Assembly: GCA_938003605.1 (NCBI GenBank)
Contig: CALKYD010000095.1
Span: 1 to 5,441, forward strand
Length of the DNA stretch: 5,441 nucleotides
DNA from: an uncultured Sulfolobales archaeon
GTDB taxonomy: Archaea; Thermoproteota; Thermoprotei_A; Sulfolobales; Desulfurococcaceae
Reading direction: 5' to 3'
Numbering within the stretch: position 1 is the first letter of the stretch; each line of letters begins with the position of its first letter. A model generated the notes under the pieces. The model was not told the origin of the DNA. It saw nothing but the letters and a program-made list of their open reading frames with translations, and made no database searches. Of the stretch, positions 5,425 to 5,441 are shown in pieces. The position numbers were made by a program, and so were the translations under genes.

Positions 5425-5441
5425 GGGCCCGTAGCTCAGCC
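5425..5441 (+). tRNA. tRNA, 5' end only (truncated by window edge)
   Basis: GGGCCCG (5425-5431) fits a 7-nt acceptor 5' strand, followed by T8 (5432), A9 (5433), the D-stem GCTC (5434-5437), A14 (5438) and G15 (5439), then CC. This is the canonical archaeal tRNA opening. The anticodon and 3' half lie outside, so the amino acid cannot be assigned; several archaeal tRNAs share this start. The gene lies 60 bp after the ahcY stop on the same strand, preceded by an AT-rich promoter-like region. Confidence 0.85.

Noticed and set aside
1..5441. CRISPR array, insertion sequence, prophage or defence island
   Set aside because: No regularly spaced repeats, transposase or integrase motifs, long terminal inverted repeats or defence-type domains are visible. 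All large ORFs match conserved metabolic or membrane families.

Overview
The window looks like chromosomal DNA of a hyperthermophilic crenarchaeon-like archaeon. The evidence is frequent AGG/AGA/ATA codons, GTG and TTG start codons, GGTGATC/GAGGTG ribosome-binding sites matching the archaeal 16S 3' end, AT-rich archaeal-type TATA elements, an archaeal-type S-adenosylhomocysteine hydrolase that lacks the C-terminal KPDHYRY-like tail, and a mannosylglycerate pathway typical of thermophiles. No species can be named from this sequence. Genes are tightly packed, with no gap above about 115 bp, and I see no mobile element, CRISPR array or phage-like signal.

Layout. (1) 1-624, plus: the C-terminal part of a PhoU-family protein whose start lies upstream of the window. 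(2) 717-1337, minus: a complete PAP2-type membrane phosphatase with all three catalytic motifs. (3) 1390-2013, plus: a MarC-family six-helix membrane protein, divergent from PAP2 across a 52-bp AT-rich spacer. Both genes have a Shine-Dalgarno sequence 7 nt upstream of an internal in-frame TTG, so their starts need care. (4) 3991-2032, minus: a two-gene operon, mannosyl-3-phosphoglycerate synthase followed by mannosyl-3-phosphoglycerate phosphatase, overlapping by 11 bp. (5) 4105-5364, plus: S-adenosylhomocysteine hydrolase (ahcY), divergent from the operon across a 113-bp spacer. (6) 5425-5441, plus: the first 17 nt of a tRNA cut by the window edge.

How the genes work together. The one clear pathway is the operon: GDP-mannose + 3-phosphoglycerate gives mannosyl-3-phosphoglycerate (synthase), then mannosylglycerate + phosphate (phosphatase), a compatible solute associated with heat and salt stress. 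AhcY clears the SAH by-product of methylation reactions and is probably only a neighbour. The PhoU fragment, the PAP2 phosphatase and MarC are conserved single genes with no evident joint pathway. I do not see a previously undescribed multi-gene system here. The points most worth checking are the divergent active-site-flanking motifs of the phosphatase, the ambiguous start codons of the PAP2/marC pair, and the contrast between a probably leaderless mpgS and an SD-led ahcY.
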